A DNA stretch of 64,000 bases from Megachile rotundata (Eukaryota; Arthropoda; Insecta; Hymenoptera; Megachilidae): assembly GCF_050947335.1 (NCBI RefSeq), contig NC_134993.1:15252001-15316000 (forward strand), read 5' to 3'. Every line of letters begins with the position of its first letter. Positions within the stretch are counted from its first letter, which is position 1. A program made the position numbers and the translations under genes. Shown piece by piece: positions 23,830 to 36,500 of the stretch. A model generated the notes under the pieces. The model searched no databases. It was not told the DNA's origin and saw only the letters and a program-made list of their open reading frames with translations.

Positions 23830-24060
23830 ATTTGTCCATCGACGAAACGGCGCGGTGCGTGCTGCGCGCGCATAAATCCCTCGTGCACGTGACACGAAGT
23901 TCGCGTGTTGCGCATGCGCCAGCGCGCGCTCGATCGAGAGGGAACCAACGTGCGTTTCTGGTCGGTAACCGTGTGGCGTCGGTAGGAGGTAGAAAACGAA
24001 GAAGCTTCGAAAAGTCGCGGCTTGACTTGCTCGAGGCGAAAGAAGAGAGCGTGTAGGCGC
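23830..24060. promoter_or_regulatory. Second CpG-rich promoter-like block with E-box and NRF-1-type site
   Basis: A compact CpG-rich segment about 400 bp downstream of mir-8 has CACGTG at 23,886-23,891 and GCGCATGCGC at 23,910-23,919, followed by the donor-like strings GGTCG|GTAACC and GTCG|GTAGGA. It may be an alternative promoter for this locus or for an unseen neighbour, in either direction. No coding frame in it is convincing. Confidence 0.4.
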
Positions 24061-26044
24061 GTTAGGAATGTAACATCTCGAAAACGTTGTGTGCCATGAT
24101 CGTAAAGCATCGCGTGGGTCTTTTCGAGGCTCGGACGCGCAAGGGGTTGTGTGCCAAGCCTCTGGATGAAATAAATCCGTTCGCTCGGACGTCGAGGGAA
24201 TCTTTTTTACCCCATCGTAGATCGGTCGACGATCGTTTAGGATTCACCCGCGTAGGTGGCATGGAGACTGACTGACGACCTTGTAAAGAACATCCACAAT
24301 AGCTTATTAGTGAGTTATAGCCGCTAGAATTCGTCCGTTTCAAAAAAGTTGACATTGAGTTATTAGAGGTTATAGTAGATAGATACTTCGGAACCGTATT
24401 TCTCGCGAGTAACTATGCGCAGACTGCCGATAAGAAATGTATATATTAACGGATATATTCCATTTTATTCGCTTTGTAACATTTTTTGTTAATTTTACGT
24501 ATGTACCGTGAAACTCGTTCGACGTCCAGCTCGGTTTATCGTCATCTCGAGCAAGCGTGTTTATGGGATCTTTCTTAATGGCGACGGTCCTTGGCATGCA
24601 TCGTTGACTTTTAATTTCAAGTCGATATTTATTTCGCGAGAAAAGCAAGAAATCCGGTTCTCGATGGCCGAACGGGATTGTAACGACGCGTTTTGCATAG
24701 AGGCGACAATTAAAGGAGAAAAAAAATGGAACCTGTTCTTGCCTCAGCGGTGGATGCAGAGGAAAAGCATCGGTGATCGAAGTGATCGATAAAATGATCG
24801 GTTTAATCATTTACACGAATCAGATAAACGCCACAAGAAATGTCAGAAAATACATCGCCTTAAATATCAGTAACTTTTATAGGTAATTATAAGCCGACTA
24901 TATTATACTACATATAAAGCTAAATTTCCGCGAGTGAATATCTTTATCGAAGTTTAATAAATGCATGGGCGGTAACGAAAACACACGGGTCAACGTGTTT
25001 AAGGGCCTATAATAGAGAGTTGACTTTTCGCCAATCGACCCGAAACCTCTTGATCGACGAGTTTGAGGCACTTTGGCCATCAGCCAGTGCCGTTTTAGAA
25101 AGATATCCGGCCTGATCGACTACGGGGACGTGTATCGATACCTCTCGAATCAACGGGTCGCTTGTATCGCGTGGATCGTTCCTGGAAGGAATCGATATCG
25201 ATACGGAACGCATTTTAGAATAGAAATAAAGATGGCGGAGAAGGCACGAAGGGATTCTGAGGTGAGAGGAATTTTTTTGCGCGTTATGTTACGTGACATG
25301 TGCGGTAATTAATATCGTGTCGCGCTTAGGGAACACACTGTTATAAATATGTAAATATTCTCGTATGATCGATATAATCCGCGATTCTTACGTAATCGTA
25401 TGCAAAGATCGCTGGAAACGTTTCTAGCGTTGCCAGGCACTTATCTGCTAGCGAATAATTCGAACAGAACTTAAGAATTATTTGGAAAATATATTTGTAG
25501 GAAATAAAAGCTCAAGTTCAGAATAAAGTCAGCCAGTGATCTCCGAGCGTGAACGTTGAAATGGACCGATTGAAGAGCGACTCGTCGAGGCCTCGTTTCG
25601 TTGCAAATGCTTCCTACATCATCGCGCCATCATCTGGTTAGCTCGACGTATTAATAATTGCGCGATTGTGTAATAATCAAAAGCCGTGAGGGACGATGGT
25701 GTATCATCCTCTCGATCAAGAACGACACTCCACGCTTCAGCTATATTTAGTCGGTTGGAATTGAAGGTGAAAGAAAAGTTACTAAATATTTTCTGCTCTG
25801 AAACACGATTCGACAAGAAAAATAGATACGCAGTCTGTTGCGGTGTTTATGGCGATAAACCAGACAAAAATCTGGAAAACAATAATATTTTTCCACGGTT
25901 AGTGATTCGTGATACGTTGATACAAACGGTAGCAAAAACATTCGAGTAAAAATAGTGGGTACTGAAATTCTTCTGCGATGACTATTGGAGATTTCAATAT
26001 CGTGCCTTATAATTCCAGTTCTAATTTTAATTATGCTTCGAGTA
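24061..26044. other. Unique spacer with a possible tiny start exon
   Basis: Moderately CpG-containing unique sequence. At 25,232-25,261 an ATG in good context (AAAGATGGCG) opens ten codons, MAEKARRDSE, directly before a donor GAG|GTGAGA. That is the form of a first coding exon, but nothing downstream confirms it. No other gene evidence. Confidence 0.3.
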
Positions 26045-26695
26045 TCAATTACAATATTATATTGTATTATAGGATTATACTATAACATGATAGGTACTAT
26101 ATATAGTCTTATATGTGTATCTACATTATAATATAATATTATATAGTATTATATTATATGTAGTACTGTATATAAAATTATAGTATATCATAATAGGTAT
26201 TATATTATATGTAGTATTGTACATAGTATTATAGTATAACATAATAGGCATTATATTATAATTAATATTGTATGTATAACTACATTATAATATAATATTA
26301 TACAGTATTATATTATATGTAGTATTGTATATAATTTTATAGTATAACATAATAGGTATTATATTGCATATAGTATTGTATATATAACTACATTATAATA
26401 TAATATTATACAGTATTATATTACATGTTGTATTGTATATAGTATTATAGTATGACTAATAGGTATTATATGTAGTATTGTACATAGTATTATAGTATAA
26501 CATAATAGACATTGTATTATAGTTAATATTGTATGTATAACTACATTATAATATAATATTACACAGTATTATATTATATGTAGTATTGTATATAGTATTA
26601 TAGTATAATATAATAGGTATAATATTATATATATAACCACATTAAAATATAATGTTATACATTATTATATTATATGTAGTATAGTATGTACAATA
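26045..26695. repeat. AT-rich minisatellite, ~51-60-bp motifs
   Basis: Repeats of TATAATATAATATTATACAG and GTAGTATTGTATATAG-type motifs, with spacings between successive GTAGTATTG copies of about 51 and 108 bp. Almost pure A/T. No ORF and no other signal. Confidence 0.9.
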
Positions 26696-28345
26696 TTTTG
26701 AAGATAATTATATAGTAATTAGAATTGGAAGTGAAAGTCCACTCGAGTGTTTGATCAGAACATAACTCAAAAGTTTTATCGCGTAACTGTTAACCGTGGC
26801 TTATCAGTGAGAAGGTAGTTTGGAGGTTTTTTGGCGTCGTATCGTCGACTCGTGGTGAATCTCGTCGCTTAGTGGTTCATTATCGACGCGATTCATCGGC
26901 ACGCGGGTGCCACAGGTCCAATCGTAGCTTGATAAGATAACGAGACCGCGAAGCGGACTCCCGAACCGTGTACGATACACGCGCGGACAGTAAGCAACGC
27001 TCTTTATCTACCCACTACCGTGAACTTCCATAGTGTGCATAGCTTATCTGTCTACTCTGTCCATACAGTCAGGACATTTTCAGCCTGCTCAAATATTTCC
27101 TCTTTCAGATTTTCTACAAACTTTCTTCCATTGTTACTCAAGATATCAGAGGTACATTTGAGCAGTAACGGCGGTAACAAATAAGTGGTAACAAATAAGC
27201 TGTTAAAGCGTTAGTAAACAAGCTGTTATAGCAGTGGCAAATTTGAAGATTAAGAAGCGTTTTTGAAGGAACTAGGACGTGCGATAATTTACGGTCGCTC
27301 TTATCAGCCCGTTATCTCAAATCTTTTCGAAAGTCGTCTCTGACAAAATTCGAGAAAAGGAACGTAAAAATCCTGCCGCAAATACGTTGAGAATGCACCA
27401 TCTTATCAAACATAAACTGCACATTCCGCTAAAATTATTGAAAACATTCTTATCTGTTTTCTTGTTTTACATTAAGATAAAGGTACAATTGTTTGCAACT
27501 TCAATTTTGGTGGACATAGAGTGTGACTCAACGCATTTATCATACTTCATATATTTATAATAAAGCCTGAAGGATATTATGTAAATAAATGAAGTTCTGA
27601 CAATAGCACATAAATATTGTGCGGAAACAAATTGCTCTGAAATTATAAAAAATAGTTTGAATATGTATATTTTTAATAGCTTTGTTGTCACTCTTATCAG
27701 TTCTTGAAATAGAAACTGTTGTTACAGAATTTTCTTTGGAAATATGTTGCGAATGTAAGAGAGTCCATAGAAATTATTTTTGGAAGTGAGATAATGTAGA
27801 AGAAGACAGTGTTTACAAGACCAATGCACGAACGGCGAGGACATACGGCCCTGAATTTCATTTCTCGTCCCTGAAGCCGAGACGTAGACATTTAGTTACA
27901 CGCCACGAATGTTAATCCCCCTGATCGCGCCTCTTCCCCCTCTGGATCCTCTCGAATACTCCGGCGTATACTGGGTGACAAATTTTTGGGACTCGAGAAA
28001 GTTTCGGCCAATTATGCTAAAACGAGTTTATTAAAATCGGCTTTTAGCCGCAGGTTGCAGCCGTTGCGTAAGAAACACTTTCGAAGTCGAAATTTATTTC
28101 CGGCGAAAGAAAGCTATCTCGGAATTTTTTCGTAAGTAGAAATCGATTGCGAGACCCGGTTTCTACGAATTTGATCGACCTCGCGGAATTTAGACGGTTT
28201 CGAAAAAATTGAGAGAACGTGAAACTAACCTCTTACGGACGGTAATCCAATGACTGTTGGGAAATCCTCGTAACCGACGTATCGTAATCGGACTCTGATG
28301 CACGTAAGGGTACACCTGCATAGGGTGTTCAAAACTCACCTGCAA
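26696..28345. other. Unique spacer
   Basis: Unique sequence with no gene seen. It holds a short direct repeat (GGTAACAAATAAG) near 27,175-27,200 and two CACCTGCA motifs at 28,313 and 28,337 just before the next array. Confidence 0.5.
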
Positions 28346-29240
28346 ATTATTCACAAATATTGTTACTCTTCAAAAATTAATCTTCAAACATCCTTGCAGT
28401 TTATATATAAGCTAGTAAGTCCATAATTTTTAAATTGTTAGAAGCTTAATTTTGTAAGTAACCAATATTGTAACGCTTCAAAAATTAATCTTCAAACATC
28501 TTTGTAATTTATATTTAAGTTAGTAAGTCTATAATTTTTAAATTGTTAGAAGCTTAATTTTGTAAGTAACCAATATTGTAACGCTTCAAAAATTAATCTT
28601 CAAACATCTTTGAAGTTTATATATAAGTTAGCAAGTCTCATAATTTTTAAATTGTTAGAAGCTTAATTTTGTAAGTAACCAATATTGTAACGCTTCAAAA
28701 ATTAATCTTCAAACATCTTTGAAGTTTATATATAAGTTAGTAAGTCCATAATTTTTAAATTGTTAGAAGCTTAATTTTGTAAGTAACCAATATTGTAACG
28801 CTTCAAAAATTAATCTTCAAACATCTTTGAAGTTTATGTATAAGTTAGTGAGTCTCATAATTTTTAAATTGTTAGAAGCTTAATTTTGTAAGTAACCAAT
28901 GTTGTAACGCTTCAAAAATTAATCTTCAAACATCTTTGAAGTTTATATATAAGTTAGTGAGTCTCATAATTTTTAAATTGTTAGAAGCTTAATTTTGTAA
29001 GTAACCAATATTGTAACGCTTCAGAAATTAATCTTCAAACATCTTTGAAGTTTATATATAAGTTTGTGAGTCTCATAATTTTTAAATTGTTAGAAACTTA
29101 ATTTAGTAAGTAACCAATATTGTAACGCTTCAAAAATTAATCTTCAAACATCTTTGAAGTTTATATATAAGTTAGTAAGTCTCATAATTTTATAAATTGT
29201 TAAAAACTCAATTTTGTAAGTAACATTGTAACTCTTAATT
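28346..29240 (+). repeat. ~109-bp tandem array, eight copies, each with a consensus splice donor
   Basis: Unit starts (AACGCTTCAAAAATTAATC) are at about 28,362, 28,472, 28,580, 28,689, 28,797, 28,906, 29,015 and 29,124, so the period is 108-109 bp. Nearly every copy includes AATTTTGTAAGTAACC, a perfect 5' splice-site string on the + strand. Copies are highly similar, with the first and last most diverged. Confidence 0.95.
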
Positions 29241-31789
29241 TTGTAAATTCTTAAAAGTAATCCTCATCTTGAATTTCCAGCATGAAAAATTTTACCTCTG
29301 AACTCCAGTGAAACTAAAAACTAAAAATCTGTGGGAAGCGACAAACGAGATCGGACAAACTACCGGCGGAAAAGAGGAAAGAGGGTAAAATAAAGTGAAT
29401 AAAAAAAGGAAGGATCAAGAAGCGACAGGGTGAGCCGTAAGAACAGTCGGCAAAAGCAAAAGGAGGGAGAGAATGAGAAAGCAAAGAGTAAAAGAGGGAG
29501 AGCAGCAGACGGAAAGGTAGACAAGAAAGGCAAGAAAAAGAAAAGAGGGTTTTATAAGAGGAAGAGGGGTGAAAGGAGGGGAATGGAAGCATGTGATGGG
29601 CCGCAGGACGACTCGGCAGGATACGCGACCAGCTGCCTCGTTATTTTCAGGACTTTACGCTGGGACGAGCTCGGGATTCGATGAGAAACGTTATGCCGGT
29701 TCCTCGAGCGAATTAAGCCTCGAAAATTAATGAGAATACCTAGGCGAATTTATTATGTGTTCTCTTCGTTATACCAAGATTTCGGTACAGGTTACATCTT
29801 TACATTTTCCACGTTTTTATTAACTCTTTGTACTTCTGCTCTTTGTTAGATATTTTTAGTATTGTTAGACAGTTTGTTAGATATTTTTAGTTTGTGTAAT
29901 TCTTTTAAGATTATTTTTATATTATTGATTACCACTATGTTCACTATGTATCTATAATACTACAGATTAGGCTAAATATTTATTTCAAATTGTTATATTA
30001 AACTGAATAGTGAGTACAAAGGGTTAATATATTTCTACTGTATTTATTGACAAATTTAGATATTTTCTTCAAGCTCTGAATTAAGGTTTAACACTGTAAA
30101 AAATCAGGGATGACTACTTAACAAAATTTATCTTGACGAAAGTATAAAAATTTGTCGATAACTTGCAATATAGAATAAGAAATCTAAGTCCGCCATTTTG
30201 ACTGTAAATCTAGCGTTAATGGTATTTTTATGGAGTTTCAAAATCCGATGTATGATAGCCTCAGAACCAATATGTCGTTTACGACCACAGTATAAATAAT
30301 GTAATAAATAGTTTAGAAATGTCCTGTATTTCTGGCTCGTGCCTGACTAATGTGGATCGTTAGGATTTCCCACGTGTCACACTGTTTCGGGTAAATTTAG
30401 TCGGTCTGACTAAAGTGATTCTCCACCTCGAAAACTCGAATTCTGTGTTAATTTTGTCTGCGTGAAAGATACTCCTTTTTCACTTAGAAATTGCTGATAC
30501 GATTTTAAAACGGAATATTTAATTAATGTATTAAACTTATTAGTTAATGTACTAAGTGTAGAGCTTGCTGACGGCCATCTTGTTTACAGCCATTTTGTTT
30601 ATGTCACCTTGTTAACCGCCATCTTGTTCACCTCACCATCTCAAACTTCTTCCAAAAAAAAAAGAAACTATAACAGTTTCTTGTCAGAAAATTAACCTGA
30701 CAAATATTTAATTAAAAAAGAAAGTTTCTGAAAAATTAATATTCCAGTTTCATATCAGAGAAAATTTCTTGTGAACCTCGTGCAAATATTTAATTAGAAA
30801 GTTAAGTAAAAAGTCCAAGTAATATTTGAATCGTTAATCAATTTCATATCGGTGAAAAAAGTGTATAATCGATAATCGAGTATTCGAGGTGGACGTCAAT
30901 GGAGAGAGAGGAGGACGGTTATCTCTAGATCGCTCGATAAATTTATTACTAATTAAAGAAAAAGCTTAATGATCTCTCGCCTTGTGCACACGTGCACACC
31001 CTTCCTTTCTTCCACGTTTAATTAGCACCTGTCGCTGTTCGTTGGTTCTGAGACTATGAATTCAAACGGACTGTTTTGTGGAAAAAGACTCGTTAAGGAG
31101 TAGCTGGAATTGCAAATGAATGGGTTGGTGAAATAGGAATAATTAAAGTGTTGCGTGGAACAGGATCTATAAAATTTCTGTCCAAATTATTTTGTCTAAA
31201 GCGTTCATTGTTTCACGTTCTCTACTTTTATCAAGAATTTTGATGCGATAATTGAGTTATAAAGTACAACAGAATGTTATTAATTGTAAAAGCGATTTAA
31301 CGTCAGTTTACAATATTTATAATTGTAAAATGAGAACTTTTAAGACACCCCGTATGCAGTCGCATGCTCGTCGTGCATAAAGGTCGTTCCACACGAGAGA
31401 TCACGACATGTAAGACCCTGGCCATTTCAAGATTATCCTCGAATATCGCGAAAGGATCGCGGCGAGGATAGCATTTTTGTTTTTTAAGTAGACTTAATTT
31501 GTCCAACTTATGGAAATATCATGTTCCCGCCTGCCGCTATCTGTCCATACTTAAGTGCACGTTGCAGTGATATACTCTGGCCATTAGTGTCAAGAGGATT
31601 TATATAAATAGTGTCTGAACGCAACAATATTCTTGAGAGACAGCTCTAATGATATAATAATTTACTATGCTTTGAGCACGTGGAACATGAATTTTTATAA
31701 ATATATATTTATTTACTTAGGAGGTGTGTTTGTGCGAATTTGGAATTTGAAATTCCCGCCTTTTGTGCTGTATTGAATCTAATGCGTGG
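29241..31789. other. Unique spacer with purine-rich tract and GCCAT cluster
   Basis: The + strand at about 29,380-29,590 is a G/A-rich low-complexity tract whose Lys/Arg-rich frame is not a convincing protein. At 30,574-30,622 there are three GCCAT motifs, and another is at 30,193. The remainder is AT-rich unique sequence. Confidence 0.5.
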
Positions 31790-32320
31790 GGATGTGGGAA
31801 CTTGGAGATATGGAGATCTAGGGATATGGGGGTATGAGTATTTGGGGGTGTGGAAATTTGGGGAGAGTGGAATTTAGGGAGATGGGAATTTAGAGAGATG
31901 GGTATTTAGGGAGATGGGAATTTAGAGAGATGGGAATTTGGGGAGATGGGAATCTGGGGAGATGGGAATTTAGAGAGATGGGAATCTGGGGAGATGGGAA
32001 TTTAGAGAGATGGGAATTTAGAGAGATGGAAACTTGGGGAGATGGGAATTTGGAGAGATGGGAATTTAGAGAAATGGGAACTTAGAGACATGGAAATTTG
32101 GGGAGATGGGAATTTAGAGAGTTGGAAACTTGGGGAGATGGGAATTTAGAGAGATGGAAATTTGGGGAGATGGGAATTTAGAGAGATGGAAACTTGGGGA
32201 GATGGGAATTTGGAGAGATGGGAATTTAGAGAGATGGAAATTTAGGGAGATGGGAATTTAGAGAGATGGGAATTTAAAGAGAGGGGAATTTGGTAATATG
32301 GGAACTTGGGAGTATGCATA
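31790..32320 (+). repeat. 16-bp G-rich minisatellite (GAGATGGGAATTTAGA type)
   Basis: More than 25 copies of a 16-bp unit alternating between GAGATGGGAATTTAGA and GAGATGGGAATTTGGG. Runs of three or four G every 7-9 bases make parts of it quadruplex-capable on the + strand. Confidence 0.95.
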
Positions 32321-32814
32321 CTTGTCCATTACACTATTCCTCTTGATACACCATACAAAATGTAACTCTCTCTGTCCTACACTAAATGTACCTCTGTCTC
32401 ATGTTCCACATACTATGTGAAAGCACCTTAAAGAAAGGCATGGCCCTCGTAGCAGGAATATTGCCTTCTTGTATAGGTTATGTAGGTACCAGCGTGCAAC
32501 CTGCGGTGCAACTTGTCAGCCAACATCATTATCGATGCCTGCTCGGCTCGGCTCGGTTCGATGCCGCGTTTATTGCGACTCTGTTATTTATATCTCGCTC
32601 AGCTTGGCAATAACTAATAGAGATCCTTGCCTTTTACTTTCTGCTTTGCTTGCAAGTTTCTGCTACTTCTCTATTTCCTTCTTAGAGAAAAAGATTTGGG
32701 GATATGGTCGTCTACCGATTAGTGAAGTGATTTCCTTGACAGGAAAATTGGAGGGTTGTAATTTGAACGGTCACGCCTGTGTTTAGATTCTATTTCACTC
32801 TTTCAGTGTCTATG

Positions 32815-33490
32815 TATAGGATGTTTCAAAATGTTTACTCATTACAGGTCCTGTGAATGCATTTGTCATACTCCATATGTAGAGGATGTTTCAAAATGAA
32901 TCATTACAAGTTCTGTGCAAGTTTTCTACTTCAAAATGAATGAGGAGGTTCTTTGATGAATTATGACTCTATGAAGAATGTATTTGTCATACTCCATATC
33001 TATAGGATGTTTCAAAATGTCTGCTCATTACAAGTATTGTGCAAGTTCTCTACTTCAAAATGAATGAGGAGGTCCTTTGATAAATTAAGATTTTGTGAAG
33101 AATGTATTTGTTATACTCCACATCTATAGGCTGTTTCAAAATGACTGCTCATTACAAGTCCTGTGCAAGTTCTCTACTTCAAAATGAATGAGGAAGTTCT
33201 TTGATAAATTATGACTCTATGAAGAATGTATTTGTCATACACCACATCTATAGGATGTTTCAAAATGACTCATTACAAGTCCTGTGCAAGTTCTCTACTT
33301 CAAAATGAATGAAGAGGTTCTTTGATAAATTATGATTCTATGAAGAATGTATTTGTCATACACCACATCTATAGGATGTTTCAAAATGACTGCTCATTAC
33401 AAGTCCTGTATAAATTCTCTACTTCAAAATGACTGAGAAGGTTCTGCTATAAATTGTGATTCCATGAAGAATACATTTGTCACATACTCC
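32815..33490. repeat. ~121-125-bp tandem array, about five copies
   Basis: Repeated starts CTATAGGATGTTTCAAAATG at about 32,815, 32,879 (short copy), 33,000, 33,125, 33,249 and 33,370. Each contains CTACTTCAAAATGAATGAGG and GAAGAATGTATTTGTCATAC. Copies are moderately diverged and flanking copies are truncated. Confidence 0.92.
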
Positions 33491-34554
33491 ACACTGCTAT
33501 ATTGAATTCAGAAGAGAAAGACTTTCTCACAGAAAAGTAAGAACTAGAAGTACAGCAACTATGAAGAATCCACACGATCCTTGTTTTTCTAATTACAGAA
33601 TTTACTTAATTACCGCACGATTATCAAATGAGACCCCAGCCAGGGGCCTCTCGACAAGAAGGAAACTATTTATCAAGTTCTATCAATCAATCTTCCACTA
33701 TCACAGTTAAGCGTCCCAATCATACGGTTAGTCCAACGAGTAGGACCTCCCTAAGAAAGAACGATTAGAGCGTCTCCGTATCGAAGTAGGTGCAGTAATC
33801 CTAAAGTTTGAAAGAGGAATGACACCAGGGGTAGGGACCCCCGGAGCGAGGACGCATGTGGTTCGCACGTGTTGCTACGCTCTACCCTCTTCTTTGGTGA
33901 GAAAAAAAAAACGTTCCTATGCAAAGGGAACATCGTTCCTATGCACCCTGGATGCAACGCCATATGCAACGACCCGGGGACAATGTTCTCTAATTGCACG
34001 TTCCGAGACACGGAGGATTTTTCGTGGCCCGCAAAAAAAACCGTCTGTTGGAATCGCTCGTCCGACCAGCCACTTCCTCTTCCTTTTCGGGAGCCCGGAC
34101 CACGCCTACCGAGAGCCTTAATTCCTGTAGGCTAAAGCGCCGTTTTTCTTGCGTCTGTCGAATATTTATAGTACGATACGTGGGTGATGGGCTGCTAATG
34201 GTGCTCTAGCTTCGAGGTGTACTCTTTAGGATGTTAACTGTCGTGCAGTTGTAGGATTTTTTTACATTGAACATGAAGACCTCAATTAGAATATGGTACT
34301 TGAAGATTTGGAACACAGGGATTTGGGAGACATGGGCTACTATTAGGAATAAGCTTGTGACTCATAGCTTATGCAGCAAGTAATAAGAACTTCACTTAGC
34401 AGAGATGCATCATCAGAATTTGATAGTTGGGACCTTCACAAGAACCTGGATTATGGGAGCTTAGCATTAGAATTTGAAACTGTGGGACTTAGATCCTTTA
34501 ACAGAACAGCTTAGCCTTGGATCATCATCTTCTTAGCTTAGGACACTCATAGGA
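33491..34554. other. Unique spacer with CpG-rich part
   Basis: The part at about 33,820-34,140 is CpG-rich and has several ATGCAA-type octamer half-sites (for example TATGCAAAG at 33,919), so it may be regulatory. No coding gene is supported; the overlapping open frames in three frames reflect base composition. Confidence 0.4.
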
Positions 34555-35285
34555 TCTTTATGTGGATACTTATAGACATTATGGTTAACTTATAGGTGCT
34601 ATGTCTAGCTTATAAGAGTCATGTGTAACTTATAGGTGCTATGTCTAGCTTATAAGAGTCATGTCTAACTTATAGGAATTATGTGTGGCTTATGGGAGTC
34701 TTGTGTAACTTATGGGAGTTATGTCAAACTTATGAGAGTCATGTCTAATTTGTGGGAATTATGTCTAACTTATGAGAGTCATGTATAACTTATAGGAATT
34801 ATGTCTTACGTATGAGAGTCATGTCTAACTTATAGGAATTATGTCTAACTTATAAGAGTCATGTCTAACTTACAGGAATTATGTCTTACGTATGAGAATC
34901 ATGTCTAACTTATAGGAATTATGTCTAACTTATGAGACTCAGGTCTAACTTATAGGAATTATGTCTAACTTATGAGAGTCTTGTGTAACTTATGGGAGTT
35001 ATGTCTAACTTATAAGAGTCATGTCTAACTTACAGAAATTATGTCTTACGTATGAGAGTCATGTCTGACTTACAGGAATTATGTCTTACGTATGAGAGTC
35101 ATGTCTAACTTATAGGAATTATGTCTAACTTATAAGAGTCATGTCTAACTTATAGGAATTATGTCTTACGTATGAGAGTCATGTCTAACTTATAGGAATT
35201 ATGTCTAACTTACAAGAGCCACATCTAACTTACAGGAGTTATGTCTAACTTATGAGAGCCATGTCTAACACTCATGATGTCTAAC
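34555..35285 (+). repeat. 20-bp minisatellite with 40-bp higher-order unit
   Basis: About 35 copies of ATGTCTAACTTATAGGAATT, often alternating with ATGTCTAACTTATGAGAGTC, so that many neighbours form 40-bp dimers. Edges are gradually degenerate on both sides. Confidence 0.95.
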
Positions 35286-35924
35286 TAAAAGTGTTCTGTC
35301 TCCACATCATTCTCACATAAACCTCCAAACAACAGTTCAAACTCCCAAACACTCATCACTCCAACCTATCTAATTTTCTCCAAGCCAGTAAATGCAAATA
35401 GATCTCAGCCGGTCAGCAAGACGTTTCGACGACAGAAATTGGGTTGCACTTGCGGTTTGCGGTAGCATGAAAAGAGGTCGTTGCGCGCACTTACACCGGC
35501 CACAGTTAACAACACGATACCTGTGCACGCGGGTGCGCAGTCGGAAACGTGCACATGTACACCAGGTACATGTAACACGGGTGCAAAGAGGTCGATCCGT
35601 CTGCAACAGGCAAAGTCTGATGAATCATCGTTATCTCGGACCTGCTTTCACACGAGTCTGCCTGTGGAAATAAAAATAACTTATTCTTCTACGAATGTAC
35701 CTAAAGATGAAACGTTACATCGAACGTCTAAAAATATTTTATAGACAGAGTTCAGTGGGTTAACATTGTACATATGTGTTCGCAATGAACCTGACTGATC
35801 ACGGATGATTTTTTCGACCGTGCAAAACGTTTCTTCGTGAACGAGACTTTACACGGCATTGACCGCGCGTGGTAACTCTTTGGGAGTGATGGCTTTGAGT
35901 CGCAAATTGTTTGAACAAGTTTTT
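35286..35924. other. Unique spacer with a perfect ACATGTAC inverted repeat
   Basis: A CpG-containing unique segment. At 35,553-35,573 ACATGTAC and GTACATGT form a perfect inverted pair around a 5-nt spacer. No gene seen. Confidence 0.45.
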
Positions 35925-36500
35925 GGAGTTTGGGTTATTTTGGGGGGTGCAGTTTAGGGGGTAGGAGAGTGGGATTAAGGGCTGGGGTTAGTGGAATTTG
36001 GGATGTGAGGATTTGGGGTAAGCAGAAGTTGGGATGTGAGAATTTGGGGTGTGAGGATTTGGGGTAAGCGGAATTTGGGATGTGAGGATTTGGGGTAAGC
36101 GGAATTTGGGATGTGAGGATTTGGGGTAAACAGAATTTGGGGTGTGAGGATTTGGGGTAAGCAGAATTTGGGATGTGAGGATTTGGGGTAAGCAGAATTT
36201 GGGATGTGAGGATTTGGGGTAAGCAGAATTTGGGATATGAGAATTTGGATTAAGCAGAATTTGGACTAAGCAGAATTTGGAGCATTGAGAATTTGGACTA
36301 AGCAGAATTTGGGGCGTTGAGAATTTGGACTAAGCAGAATTTGGGGCATTGAGAATTTGGACTAAGCAGAATTTGGAGCATTGAGAATTTGGGTTCAGCA
36401 GAATTTGGAGCATTGAGAATTTGGACTAAGCAGAATTCAGGACATGAGAATTTGGACTAAGCAGAATTTGGGTCATTGAGAATTTGAACTAAGCAAACTT
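35925..36500 (+). repeat. ~30-bp minisatellite with ATTTGGG core
   Basis: Copies of GAATTTGGGATGTGAGGATT followed by TGGGGTAAGC. Further right the unit drifts to GAATTTGGACTAAGCA plus a short GCATTGA segment. Period about 30-31 bp on the left side. Confidence 0.93.

Noticed and set aside
29430..29684. Lys/Arg-rich 84-residue frame resembling a nucleolar basic tail
   Set aside because: Low-complexity purine tract; the opposite strand is open too and there are no supporting splice sites or domains.
34555..35285. Regular short repeats that resemble a CRISPR array
   Set aside because: Repeats are directly contiguous and degenerate with no unique spacers, and the DNA is clearly from an animal genome.
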